Of a stretch of DNA of 35,791 nucleotides, positions 23,692-31,270 are shown piece by piece. Made by a program: the position numbers and the translations under genes. The notes beneath the pieces were generated by a model that did not search any database, was not told where the DNA came from, and saw only the letters and a list, made by a program, of their open reading frames with translations. Positions within the stretch are counted from its first letter, which is position 1, and every line of letters begins with the position of its first letter. The stretch is taken from positions 1-35,791 of the forward strand of contig SYGM01000045.1 in the NCBI GenBank assembly GCA_005799545.1, written 5' to 3'. The stretch comes from Planctomycetia bacterium. Lineage in GTDB: Bacteria > Planctomycetota > UBA1135 > GCA-002686595.

Positions 23692-25134
23692 TCAGCGCGC
23701 CGGCGCGGGGAAATCCCACTGCGGCAGCAGCGCGCCCGTGCGCGAAGCAAAGCGAGCCAGCGCACGCTGCACGAGTTCCGGTTGTTCCGCAGCGCGATCG
23801 TGCGATTCCGCCGGATCTTCCGCGAGATTGTAAAGCTCCACCGGTGCCGCAGGATCGCGGATCGCGTTGCGTCTCAGCGCCTTCCAATCACCCATGCGCA
23901 ACGCCTGCCAGCCTCCGGTCGCGTGCTCGAAGTAGAGCTCCCGCTCGGCCTTCGCATCGCATGCACCGAGCAGATCCTGCCCGTCGTGAACGGGGATGGA
24001 CGGCACGCTCGCCGCCTGCGCCAGCGTGGGGAACAGATCCCAGCCCGCGACGGGCTGCGTGCAGGTGCCGGCCGTCGTCAGGCGCGCCGGCCAGTTCAGA
24101 ATCAGCGGCACACGCACACCGCCCTCGTACAACTGGTTCTTCTGCCCGCGCAATCCGCCCGCGCTGGCGAAGAAGCGCTGATCGACGCCGCCTGCCCAGG
24201 TGGGGCCGTTGTCGCTCGTGAAGACGATCAGCGTGTTCTCCAGCATGCCGCGCCGGCCCAGTTCCTCACGCAGGCGTCCAACATCGCGATCCAGGCGCGT
24301 GATCATCGCCGCGTACGCTGCGCGAGGCGTTGGATGGGGAATGTAGCCCTGCTTGCCGTCGTACGGCTGATCGTCGAATCGCCCGCGGTATTCGGCCAGC
24401 GAGTCCTCGGGAACCTGCAGGGCGACATGCGGCACGGTGGTGGCGTAGTACAGGAAGAAGGGCTGGTCCTTGACCTCGTCGAGGAAGCGCACGGCGCGTT
24501 CGAGGAACAGATCCGGCGCGTACTGCGCGCTCGCCGTGGCCTTCGGATCGTTGCCGGGCAACTCCACGCGCCGGCCGTCATCGTAAAGGTAGGTCGGATA
24601 GTGGCTGTGAGCGTGACGCTGGCACCAGTACCCGTAGAAGTGATCGAAGCCCTGTCGCAGCGGATCGCCTTCGCTGCCCGGCGGGCCCAGTCCCCACTTG
24701 CCGACACCGGCGGTGGCATAGCCGCGCGTCTTCAGCAACTCCGCCAGCGTGATCTCGCCGCCGGGCAGCGCCTGCTGGCCTTCCGGCTTGAGCTCGTGAT
24801 TGTCGCGGATCGCGGCATGACCCATGTGGCGGCCGGTCAGGATTGCGCACCGCGATGGTGCACAGACAGGAGCGGCAGAGTAGGCCTGCGTCCAGCGCAC
24901 GCCGGTTGCGGCAAGCGCATCGAGATGAGGCGTGAGGATCTTCGTCTGGCCGTAACAGCCCAGATCGCCATAACCCAGATCGTCGGCAAGGATCAGGACG
25001 ATGTTGGGCGGCTGGGCAGGCTCCGGAGCCGAAGGCACCCGGCAGGCGGGGAGCAGCAGGCCGAGCAGAAGACCGAGCAGAAGGCCGAGCGGCAGAACGG
25101 ACAGAGGGCCGTGCAGCGGCAGTGCAACGCGCAT
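23692..25134 (-). CDS. Lipoprotein arylsulfatase (formylglycine type)
   Basis: A 480-residue protein. The N-terminus has a Leu-rich signal with candidate lipidated Cys31 (LLPAC). The metal-binding start NIVLILADDLGYGD lies at ~44-57. The sulfatase signature CAPSR (Cys91-Arg95) has the Cys converted to formylglycine by FGE. FTSDNGPTW supplies the second Asp-Asn metal pair, and GLRGQKNQLYEGGVRVP the Lys region. It hydrolyses sulfate esters, probably of algal or host polysaccharides. It converges on the sialidase-like gene (4 bases apart), which suggests joint action on sulfated or sialylated glycans. It follows fliN by 19 bases but has its own 7-nt-spaced TACGCT box. Confidence 0.92.
   Translation of the reverse strand: MRVALPLHGPLSVLPLGLLLGLLLGLLLPACRVPSAPEPAQPPNIVLILADDLGYGDLGCYGQTKILTPHLDALAATGVRWTQAYSAAPVCAPSRCAILTGRHMGHAAIRDNHELKPEGQQALPGGEITLAELLKTRGYATAGVGKWGLGPPGSEGDPLRQGFDHFYGYWCQRHAHSHYPTYLYDDGRRVELPGNDPKATASAQYAPDLFLERAVRFLDEVKDQPFFLYYATTVPHVALQVPEDSLAEYRGRFDDQPYDGKQGYIPHPTPRAAYAAMITRLDRDVGRLREELGRRGMLENTLIVFTSDNGPTWAGGVDQRFFASAGGLRGQKNQLYEGGVRVPLILNWPARLTTAGTCTQPVAGWDLFPTLAQAASVPSIPVHDGQDLLGACDAKAERELYFEHATGGWQALRMGDWKALRRNAIRDPAAPVELYNLAEDPAESHDRAAEQPELVQRALARFASRTGALLPQWDFPAPAR
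25051..25086 (-). repeat. 12-bp tandem repeat in the sulfatase signal peptide
   Basis: Three 12-base units at 25051-25062, 25063-25074 and 25075-25086 encode GLLL-GLLL-GLLL in the hydrophobic core. Unit change would lengthen or shorten the signal segment in frame. Confidence 0.8.
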
Positions 25135-25141
25135 GCGGCGC

Positions 25142-25147
25142 AGCGTA
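25142..25147 (-). promoter_or_regulatory. -10-like box TACGCT, 7 nt before the sulfatase
   Basis: The minus strand reads AGTACGCT, then 7 nt, then ATG 25134. It sits in the 19-base gap after fliN, so the sulfatase is probably transcribed separately. The hexamer and spacing are identical to those before gene 885. Confidence 0.45.
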
Positions 25148-25153
25148 CTCGGC

Positions 25154-25510
25154 TCAGGTGCCGTTCACCACACTGGTGATGCGCACGCCGTACTGTTCGC
25201 CGATCGTGACCACTTCACCGCGCGCCACGAGCTTGCCGCCGACGAGCACATCCACGGGCTGGTGGGCCTGCCGATCGAGCTCGACCAGCGCACCGGGCAT
25301 GAGTTTCATCAACTCGCTGATCGTCATGCGCGCGCGACCGAGCTCCACACGCACGCCTACCGGCACGCTCATCAGGCCGTCGACGCCCATCGCTTCGCCC
25401 TGCAGCGGGGCCTGTTCGAGCCGCGGAGTGGCCGCAAGGCTCACGGCAACGGCCTGCGTGGCCTGATCGATGGTGGCTTCGAGGTTGGAGGCGGTGTTCG
25501 CGTCGGTCAT
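25154..25510 (-). CDS. fliN: Flagellar motor switch protein FliN
   Basis: A 118-residue protein from ATG 25510, 14 bases after fliM. Residues ~50-115 are the SpoA/surface-presentation domain: VPVGVRVELGRARMTISEL, PGALVELDR, VDVLVGGKLVARGEVV. The N-terminal ~45 residues are a variable, Ala/Thr-rich segment. FliN forms the lower C-ring with FliM and helps bind CheY-P and the export apparatus. Normally fliOPQR follow fliN; here a sulfatase gene does. Confidence 0.93.
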   Translation of the reverse strand: MTDANTASNLEATIDQATQAVAVSLAATPRLEQAPLQGEAMGVDGLMSVPVGVRVELGRARMTISELMKLMPGALVELDRQAHQPVDVLVGGKLVARGEVVTIGEQYGVRITSVVNGT

Positions 25511-25524
25511 GGCTTGTTTCCCGT

Positions 25525-26436
25525 TCAACTGCGCTTGTTCCATTCGCTGACGCGCAGCGCCAGCTTGCCATCGAGCTCGCCCCAGCGGGCTTTGCCGTAG
25601 CAATCGTCCTCGATGCAGATGCGAATCGGCTCGCCGGGTTGCACCGTGAGCGGAATCACGTCGCCCACTTCGAGCGCGAGCACCGCGTCGAGGGGAATGT
25701 CCACGCAGTCGAGCTCCGCGCGCAGCTCGACTTCCGCATCCGCGAGTGTCGCGGGCAGCGCCGGCTTCGTCTTGGCTGGAGCGGGCGTAGGCGCTACCGC
25801 TTCCACGACCGCGGGCGTGGCGCTGGTGTAGATGCGCAGCATGCCGTCCGCGAAGCTGGTCGAGAGCGCCACCTGAATCGAGAGGCGTTGGGGATCGGCC
25901 TTGGGTGAGAGCTCCTGCGCGAGATGCAACGCTTCGCGATCCTGCACGAAGCGCGGATTCTTCGGTTCCGTGCCCAGCACCTGCAGCACGGTCTGGGCGG
26001 CACGAGTGACGAGGGATCGGATCAGTCCGATCTCCACGCTCGTGAGTCGACGCGAGCCCGAGAGACCGAGCGGTGCTCCCAGCATGCGCTCCGCCAGTGC
26101 GACGGCGAAGTTCGTGTCGAGCACGGTCCATGAGGTCTGCCCGCCGGTCTCGTAGATCAGCAGGCAGAACGGCTCGCTGAGGCTGTCGAGAATCTCCGAA
26201 ACGCTCGATTCGGTGACGGCGACGATCTCGGCCTTGGACTTGCCGCGCGCTGCGGCCTGCAGCTGGTTCTCCAGCTCCAACTGCACGCGCTGCGCCACGC
26301 GCTTGATGCGCGCGGCGTGCTCAGGCGCCAGGCGGCGGGGGTGACGGAAGTCGCGCGCCTCGACCGCGGGGGCCGGCAAAGCCTCCCTGGGTCCGGCCAG
26401 CGCGGCCCGTTCCTCCGGTGTGATCGCAGTGTCCAT
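25525..26436 (-). CDS. fliM: Flagellar motor switch protein FliM
   Basis: A 303-residue protein from ATG 26436; ATG 26460 would add eight residues and neither has a well-spaced SD. The middle domain (~35-195) has SVSEILDSLSEPFCLLIYE, FAVALAERMLGAP and LTSVEIGLIRSLV. The C-terminal SpoA domain (~225-300) has LDCVDIPLDAVLALEVGDVI and a terminal KLALRVSEW. FliM links FliG to FliN in the C-ring. The N-terminal CheY-P-binding peptide (LSQxEIDALL type) is not recognisable: the protein starts MDTAITPEERAAL, so CheY contact may rely on FliN or a changed motif. It pairs with fliN downstream. Confidence 0.9.
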   Translation of the reverse strand: MDTAITPEERAALAGPREALPAPAVEARDFRHPRRLAPEHAARIKRVAQRVQLELENQLQAAARGKSKAEIVAVTESSVSEILDSLSEPFCLLIYETGGQTSWTVLDTNFAVALAERMLGAPLGLSGSRRLTSVEIGLIRSLVTRAAQTVLQVLGTEPKNPRFVQDREALHLAQELSPKADPQRLSIQVALSTSFADGMLRIYTSATPAVVEAVAPTPAPAKTKPALPATLADAEVELRAELDCVDIPLDAVLALEVGDVIPLTVQPGEPIRICIEDDCYGKARWGELDGKLALRVSEWNKRS

Positions 26437-26582
26437 GCGGGATGTCGTTGCTTTCCTCATCGGAAGAAAGTCCCGATCCCTTGATCGGCCTGCGGATGAC
26501 TGGGTGGGTGGTGTGTAAGTCTTTATCCAGTAATTCTTTATGGTGTCCGCATCCGTCCGGTGGGACCGGCGAAAGCAGCAGC
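26437..26582. promoter_or_regulatory. Divergent intergenic region between fliM and the photolyase gene
   Basis: A 146-base divergent gap with an AT-rich core at about 26517-26542, unusual in this GC-rich DNA. It likely holds promoters for both directions. No convincing sigma-54, sigma-28 or GCTAnnCT box could be assigned. Confidence 0.4.
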
Positions 26583-28154
26583 ATGGGTCCGTTTCTGTCC
26601 GCCTTGGCCGCTGCCGCGCCCCGCCAGCCTGGTGCCCGGCGCTGGCTGTACGTGCCCTATGACCAGCTTTCCGACCGGATCGGTCCGCTGGCTCAGGAGC
26701 CCGCGGGCTCGCTGGGCATCGTGCTGATCGAGAGCCCGCACAAGGCCGCGCTGCGGCCCTACCATCGCCAGAAGCTCGCGCTCGTGCTTGCCAACCAACG
26801 CCACTTCGCGCTCGAGCAGGCGCGACGCGGAGTCGCCGTGCGTTATGAGTTCGCGCGCGAGAGCTATGTCCAGACGCTGGCCGCGTTGAGCACAAAACTC
26901 GGACCGCTCGCCATGCAACGCGCCGCGGAGCGCGAACTGCGCGCGGAGCTGGCGCCGCTGATCGAGAAAGGCGCCATTGCGGAGCTGCCGCACGAGGGTT
27001 GGCTCAGCACGCAGGCGGACTTCGCAAGCCTCAAGTCCGCGCCTTGGCGCATGGATGCGTTCTATCGACGCGTGCGCCAGCGCACGGGCATTCTCATGCA
27101 GGACGGCAAGCCGACGGGCGGGCAGTACAGCTTCGATGCAGAGAACCGCAAGCCATGGAAGGGTGAACCCGCTGCGCCCAAGCCGCCGCGATTCCGGCCT
27201 GACGAGATCACAAGCGAAGTGTGCGCGCTAATCGAGCGGGACTACGCCTCCCATCCGGGAGAGCTGCGTCCCGAGCACCTCCCGGCGACGCTGGAGGATG
27301 CCGAGCGGTTGTGGCAATGGGCGCGCAAGCAGTGCCTGCCGCACTTCGGACCTTATGAGGATGCGATGTCGCGCCATTCCAGCGGCCTGTTCCATACGCG
27401 GATCGCGCCGCTGCTCAATCTGCAGCGCCTGCAGGCCTCGCGCGTCGTCGCGGACGCTCTCAAACTGCCGATTCCGCTCGCGAGTCAAGAAGGCTTCGTG
27501 CGCCAGATCCTGGGCTGGCGCGAATTCGTGCGGCATGTGCACGAAGCCACGGACGGATTCCGCGTCCTGAGCGGTCAGCCGCTCGACAGCAACGTGCTGC
27601 GCGCCGAACTGGCGCTGCCGCCGGCCTTCTGGGGCGGCAAAACGGGGCTGGGCTGTCTGGATCAGGTGCTTCAGGAAGTCTGGAGCGAAGGCTACAGCCA
27701 CCACATCACCCGCCTGATGGTGATCGGCAACATCGCGACGCTGCTGGGCGTCGAGCCGCGCGCGTTGAGCGACTGGTTCCGCGCCGCGTACACGGACGCC
27801 TACGACTGGGTGGTGGAGCCGAACGTGCTCGCGATGGCGACCTACGGCACCGGCGGTCTGATGACCACCAAGCCTTATGTGGCCGGAGCCGCCTACATCG
27901 ACCGCATGAGCGATTACTGCTCCGGTTGCGCCTTCGATCCGGCCAAGAACTGTCCGCTGACCTCGATGTACTGGGAGTTTCTCGGGCGCAATGCCGAGCG
28001 TCTGCGCGGCAATCCGCGCATTGCGATGCCGCTGCGCTCGCAGGCGCGTCGGACGCCGGCCCAGAAACAGCGCGACGCGCGGGTGGCGCGTCGCGTGCGG
28101 GAGACTTTGGCGCGGGGTGAACCGCTCGAGCCTCAGTCGGGCTTCGAGGAGTGA
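26583..28154 (+). CDS. Iron-sulfur bacterial cryptochrome/(6-4) photolyase-related protein
   Basis: A 523-residue protein from ATG 26583; the open frame upstream crosses the promoter gap. The N-terminal domain (WLYVPYDQLSD..., GIVLIES) and C-terminal FAD domain (GWREFVRHVHE, YSHHITRLMVIGN, GGLMTTKPYVAGAAYIDRM) match the FeS-BCP/CryPro group (PhrB type), which repairs (6-4) photoproducts. Likely [4Fe-4S] ligands are Cys358, Cys446, Cys449 and Cys457. The 88- and 3-residue spacings match those I recall for PhrB, but the loop to the last Cys is shorter. This suggests light-dependent DNA repair. It lies antisense inside the flagellar cluster, and its 3' end overlaps the MotE-like gene by 22 bases. 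Confidence 0.88.
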   Translation: MGPFLSALAAAAPRQPGARRWLYVPYDQLSDRIGPLAQEPAGSLGIVLIESPHKAALRPYHRQKLALVLANQRHFALEQARRGVAVRYEFARESYVQTLAALSTKLGPLAMQRAAERELRAELAPLIEKGAIAELPHEGWLSTQADFASLKSAPWRMDAFYRRVRQRTGILMQDGKPTGGQYSFDAENRKPWKGEPAAPKPPRFRPDEITSEVCALIERDYASHPGELRPEHLPATLEDAERLWQWARKQCLPHFGPYEDAMSRHSSGLFHTRIAPLLNLQRLQASRVVADALKLPIPLASQEGFVRQILGWREFVRHVHEATDGFRVLSGQPLDSNVLRAELALPPAFWGGKTGLGCLDQVLQEVWSEGYSHHITRLMVIGNIATLLGVEPRALSDWFRAAYTDAYDWVVEPNVLAMATYGTGGLMTTKPYVAGAAYIDRMSDYCSGCAFDPAKNCPLTSMYWEFLGRNAERLRGNPRIAMPLRSQARRTPAQKQRDARVARRVRETLARGEPLEPQSGFEE

Positions 28155-28903
28155 ACGCGGTAGGCGGCCAGATACGCGTGGTATTTCTCGGCAGGAAGCG
28201 CGTTGACGAGCTCGCTCGCGCGCTCGTCAGGCAGCGCATGCAGGATGCGGGCCGCCTCGTCCGGCTGGAATCCGGCAAGCTTTCCTGAGAGATCGGCGGG
28301 ATCGCCCTCCTCAAAGAACTTGGCGAGATCCTTCCAGCTCTGCTGCTCGGTCGCCTTGCTCGATTCCAGATCGCGCTTCGCTTCCGATTCGCGCAGCCCC
28401 AGCTCCGTCTCGCGCTGCACGAGTTGCTCGCGCATCTCATTGAGCTCGTCGAAGCGCTGCTGGAGCGACTGCTCCCACTCATCGAGCGAACGCTCGCGCG
28501 CTTCGATCCGCGCCATGCGCTCGCGCAGCGACTTCTGGCCGTCGCGCAGCTCCTTCTGAAGCTCGTTGAACTCCTCGCTGCTGTAGGGGGCGGGGATCAC
28601 GAAGGCACCGAGCGCGCCCATGCTCGCTTCGATCGCTCGAGCACTGGGCTGGCGTTCGGGGTGCTCGGTCGGGGCGTGTTCCTGTGCCGCGGACTCGACG
28701 GCCTGGGGCGATGCGTGTGCAGGGGCTGCGTCGGCGTGCGCACCGTGCTCGTCGCGGACCTCCTCAGGCGCGTGAACGAACTTCTTGATCAGCGCCACCT
28801 CGTGCAGCGGCGCTCCGGAGAGCGCGGCGAAGGTGACAAAGGATCCGAAGGTCAGGACGAGGCCGCCCCCGGCCAGCAGTGCGTACTTCGCGGCGTTGTT
28901 CAT
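28133..28903 (-). CDS. MotE-like flagellar protein with MgtE-N-type domain
   Basis: A 256-residue protein with one N-terminal membrane helix (~7-29), then a long His/Ala/Pro linker (~45-95). A coiled coil follows at ~110-190 (repeated LRDGQ, RMARIEARERSL, REQLVQRETEL). The C-terminal globular domain (~195-245; FFEEGDPADLSGKLAGFQPDEAARILHALP) resembles the MgtE intracellular N domain. This layout is that of MotE-type proteins found after fliJ, which act as motor chaperones or stator-associated factors in some bacteria. It starts in the fliJ stop (ATGA overlap), confirming operon membership. The function in this lineage is inferred. Confidence 0.75.
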   Translation of the reverse strand: MNNAAKYALLAGGGLVLTFGSFVTFAALSGAPLHEVALIKKFVHAPEEVRDEHGAHADAAPAHASPQAVESAAQEHAPTEHPERQPSARAIEASMGALGAFVIPAPYSSEEFNELQKELRDGQKSLRERMARIEARERSLDEWEQSLQQRFDELNEMREQLVQRETELGLRESEAKRDLESSKATEQQSWKDLAKFFEEGDPADLSGKLAGFQPDEAARILHALPDERASELVNALPAEKYHAYLAAYRVHSSKPD

Positions 28904-29376
28904 TGCTCATCACCTCGCTGGTTCTCATCGGCCGAATCGGCGGCGGCCTTGCGTGCCTCGCGGCCGGAAGCCACCTCGTCAAGAATCGCGTTCTCGCGCT
29001 GCAGCGCATCCACGCGGAACTGCATGGCATCGCGCTCCTTCAGGCGCTCAAGGCTCTGGACGCGGGCTCGTTCCTGCACCCAGGCCCTGCGTTCGGACTC
29101 CGCGCGCTGCTGTGCGGCGTCCAGCCGCTCGCGGCAGCTCTGCAACCGTTGATCGAGTCCCGGTAGGGTCTGTTCCAGCGCGAGGCGCTGCAGCGGGCGA
29201 TCCGCCTTGCTGCGCAGCTCCTGCCAGACGTCGCGCTTGGCCTGACGGGCAGCCTCGGCCTGCGTTCGCGCAGCCTGAGTTTCGCGTTCCTGCAGTGCCC
29301 AGCGCTCGCGTGCCGTCTGCTCTTCGAGCTCGCGTACGCGCAGCAGCCGCTGCAGACGGAAGGAGAAGCCCTTCAT
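28900..29376 (-). CDS. fliJ: Flagellar export chaperone FliJ
   Basis: A 158-residue protein, almost wholly coiled coil and rich in Arg, Gln, Glu and Ala. It starts MKGFSFRLQRLLRVRELEEQ, the typical FliJ opening. FliJ works with the FliI ATPase ring and FlhA to couple export energy. Four-base overlaps with fliI upstream and the MotE-like gene downstream show translational coupling. Identity rests on position and coiled-coil pattern, since FliJ is poorly conserved. Confidence 0.85.
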   Translation of the reverse strand: MKGFSFRLQRLLRVRELEEQTARERWALQERETQAARTQAEAARQAKRDVWQELRSKADRPLQRLALEQTLPGLDQRLQSCRERLDAAQQRAESERRAWVQERARVQSLERLKERDAMQFRVDALQRENAILDEVASGREARKAAADSADENQRGDEQ

Positions 29377-30701
29377 GACTTCGCCGCTCCGCTCAGCAAG
29401 GCGAGCAATTCGCGGGTTTCCACAAGCGGCGAGTGTTCATGCATGTCCTGTCGGAGGAAGGCCTGAATGGCCTCCATGTGCGCCATGGCAGTGTCCAGTC
29501 GCGGGTTCGTGCCGGGACGATAGGCTCCGATCTCGACGAGGTCCTTGCCTTCCTTCCATGCGGCCAGGCACGAGCGCACGAATCCGGCGCTGGCCAGCTC
29601 TTCACGGCTCGCGAGGCTCGGCATGAGGCGCGAGAGGCTCTGCAGCACGTCAACTGCGGGGAACATGCCGCTCTGCGCGATCGAACGCGAGAGATGGATG
29701 TGTCCGTCGAGCAGCCCGCGCAGCGTGTCCGATACTGGCTCGTTGGGATCGTCGCCGTCGACGAGCACGGTCAGCAGTCCGGTGATGCTGCCAAGCGGTG
29801 TCCTTCCCATGCGCTCCACGAGCTTGGGAATCACGGCGAAGAAACTCGGCGGGAAGCCGCGCACGGTCGGCGGTTCTCCGGCTGCAAGGCCGATCTCGCG
29901 CGCCGCGAGCGCAAAGCGGGTGACCGAGTCCATCACGAGCAGGACGTTGAGGCCCTGATCGCGGAAGTGCTCCGCGACGGTCATCGCGACGAAGGGGGCC
30001 ATGTAGCGTTCGATGGGGGAGCGGTCGGAGGTTGCGACCACCAGCACGGCCTTGCGCATGCCCTCATCTCCGAGCACTTCGCGCACAAAGCCGCCGACTT
30101 CGCGTCCGCGCTCGCCGACGAGACACACCACCGTCACGTCCGCATCCGTACCGCGCGTGATCTGGCCGAGCAGCGTCGACTTGCCTACGCCTGAACCGGC
30201 GAAGATGCCGATGCGCTGGCCGCGACCGATCGTGTTGAGCCCGTCGATCACGCGCACCCCCGTTTGCAGCGTCTCCTCGATCGGCGGACGCGAAAGCGCA
30301 TCCGGAGAGTCGACGCGCACGGCGCGGATGTCTCGCGGGTGCAGCGTCGCACCGCCGTCGATGGGCTTGCCGAGCCCGTCAAGCGTGCGCCCGAGCAGTT
30401 CGTTGCCGACGGCGATGCTGAAAGGCCGTCCCAGGGCGACGACTTCCTGCATGGGTGCGATGCCCTGAACGTCACCGTGCGGCATCAGCAGCGTCTGTGA
30501 GCCGCGAAAGCCGACGACTTCGGCCTCGATTGGGCCCTGGGCGCCGCGCTGGATCCGGCACAGTTCTCCGACGGCGGCAGGCACACCGGTCGCTTCGACC
30601 AGCATGCCCGAGACATTCGCCACACGCCCGCGATACAGCGGCTTGCCGGCGGCCTGAATCAGAGGGCGCAGACGCTCAAGCTCGAACAGCGCTGCGTTCA
30701 C
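29373..30701 (-). CDS. fliI: Flagellum-specific ATPase FliI
   Basis: A 442-residue F1-beta-like ATPase of the flagellar type III export system. The N-terminal beta domain (~20-85) is followed by Walker A (GIFAGSGVGKSTLLGQI, ~165-181). GERGREVGGFV, the Walker B region LLVMDSVTRFA and FFAVIPKLVERMG follow. The C-terminal domain holds DGHIHLSRSIAQSGMFPAVD, and the length is standard. It energises export with FliH and FliJ, whose genes flank it with four-base overlaps. Confidence 0.96.
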   Translation of the reverse strand: MNAALFELERLRPLIQAAGKPLYRGRVANVSGMLVEATGVPAAVGELCRIQRGAQGPIEAEVVGFRGSQTLLMPHGDVQGIAPMQEVVALGRPFSIAVGNELLGRTLDGLGKPIDGGATLHPRDIRAVRVDSPDALSRPPIEETLQTGVRVIDGLNTIGRGQRIGIFAGSGVGKSTLLGQITRGTDADVTVVCLVGERGREVGGFVREVLGDEGMRKAVLVVATSDRSPIERYMAPFVAMTVAEHFRDQGLNVLLVMDSVTRFALAAREIGLAAGEPPTVRGFPPSFFAVIPKLVERMGRTPLGSITGLLTVLVDGDDPNEPVSDTLRGLLDGHIHLSRSIAQSGMFPAVDVLQSLSRLMPSLASREELASAGFVRSCLAAWKEGKDLVEIGAYRPGTNPRLDTAMAHMEAIQAFLRQDMHEHSPLVETRELLALLSGAAKS

Positions 30702-31270
30702 GGGCAGAGCTCCTGGCGCAGGCGCTCGCGCAGGCTGCCCAGCGCCTCGTCGATCTCGCGCACCAGCACGCCCTGAGCGCAGGTCACGTGCACATCGCCG
30801 GCGCGCAGGGCCGGATCCGCTTCGATGCGCGTATTGGCGCGGAAGGGCACTTCCGCCAGTCGGGCGGCGTCGGAAGGATGCACGTGCACCAGCGCTTCAC
30901 CGCGGCCCACGCCGGATGCAGCCAGTGCCTCGCGCACGATCCGCTCGATGTCGTGCCGGCTGGCACGGATCTCGGAACGCGTGAGCTCGCGCGCGATTTC
31001 CACGGCCAGTGTGGCGGCATCCTGCGCAAGGCGGGTGAGTGCCTGCTCGCGTTGTGCGTCCAGATCGGCCACCGCGCGTTCGAGGAGCTGGGCGAGGCTT
31101 GCCAAAGCCTCGCGCTGTCCCAGTGCGCGGCCGTTGGCGAAGCTTCTGGCCTCGAGTTCCTGGTTCCAGCGAGTGCGCAGCGCGGCTTCGTCGGCGGTGA
31201 CCAGCCGGGCGGAGCGCACAGCCGCGTCGCCCCCGAGCAAGATGTGTGCGTCAGCTGACAAGCTCTTCAC
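30698..31270 (-). CDS. fliH: Flagellar assembly protein FliH
   Basis: A 190-residue protein. A helical, Ala/Arg/Glu-rich N-terminal half (LEARSFANGRALGQREALASLAQLLERAVADL) is followed by a V-ATPase subunit-E-like C-terminal domain (LVHVHPSDAARL, IEADPALRAGDVHV). FliH is the peripheral stalk that regulates FliI. It overlaps fliI by four bases and the fliG end by 20 bases; no better internal start was seen. Identity is supported by the fliG-fliH-fliI order. Confidence 0.87.
   Translation of the reverse strand: MKSLSADAHILLGGDAAVRSARLVTADEAALRTRWNQELEARSFANGRALGQREALASLAQLLERAVADLDAQREQALTRLAQDAATLAVEIARELTRSEIRASRHDIERIVREALAASGVGRGEALVHVHPSDAARLAEVPFRANTRIEADPALRAGDVHVTCAQGVLVREIDEALGSLRERLRQELCP

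Noticed and set aside
26437-26582. Sigma-28 or sigma-54 promoter for fliM
   Set aside because: TAAAGA-like and AT-rich pieces are present but spacing to a GCCGATAA or TTGC element does not fit.
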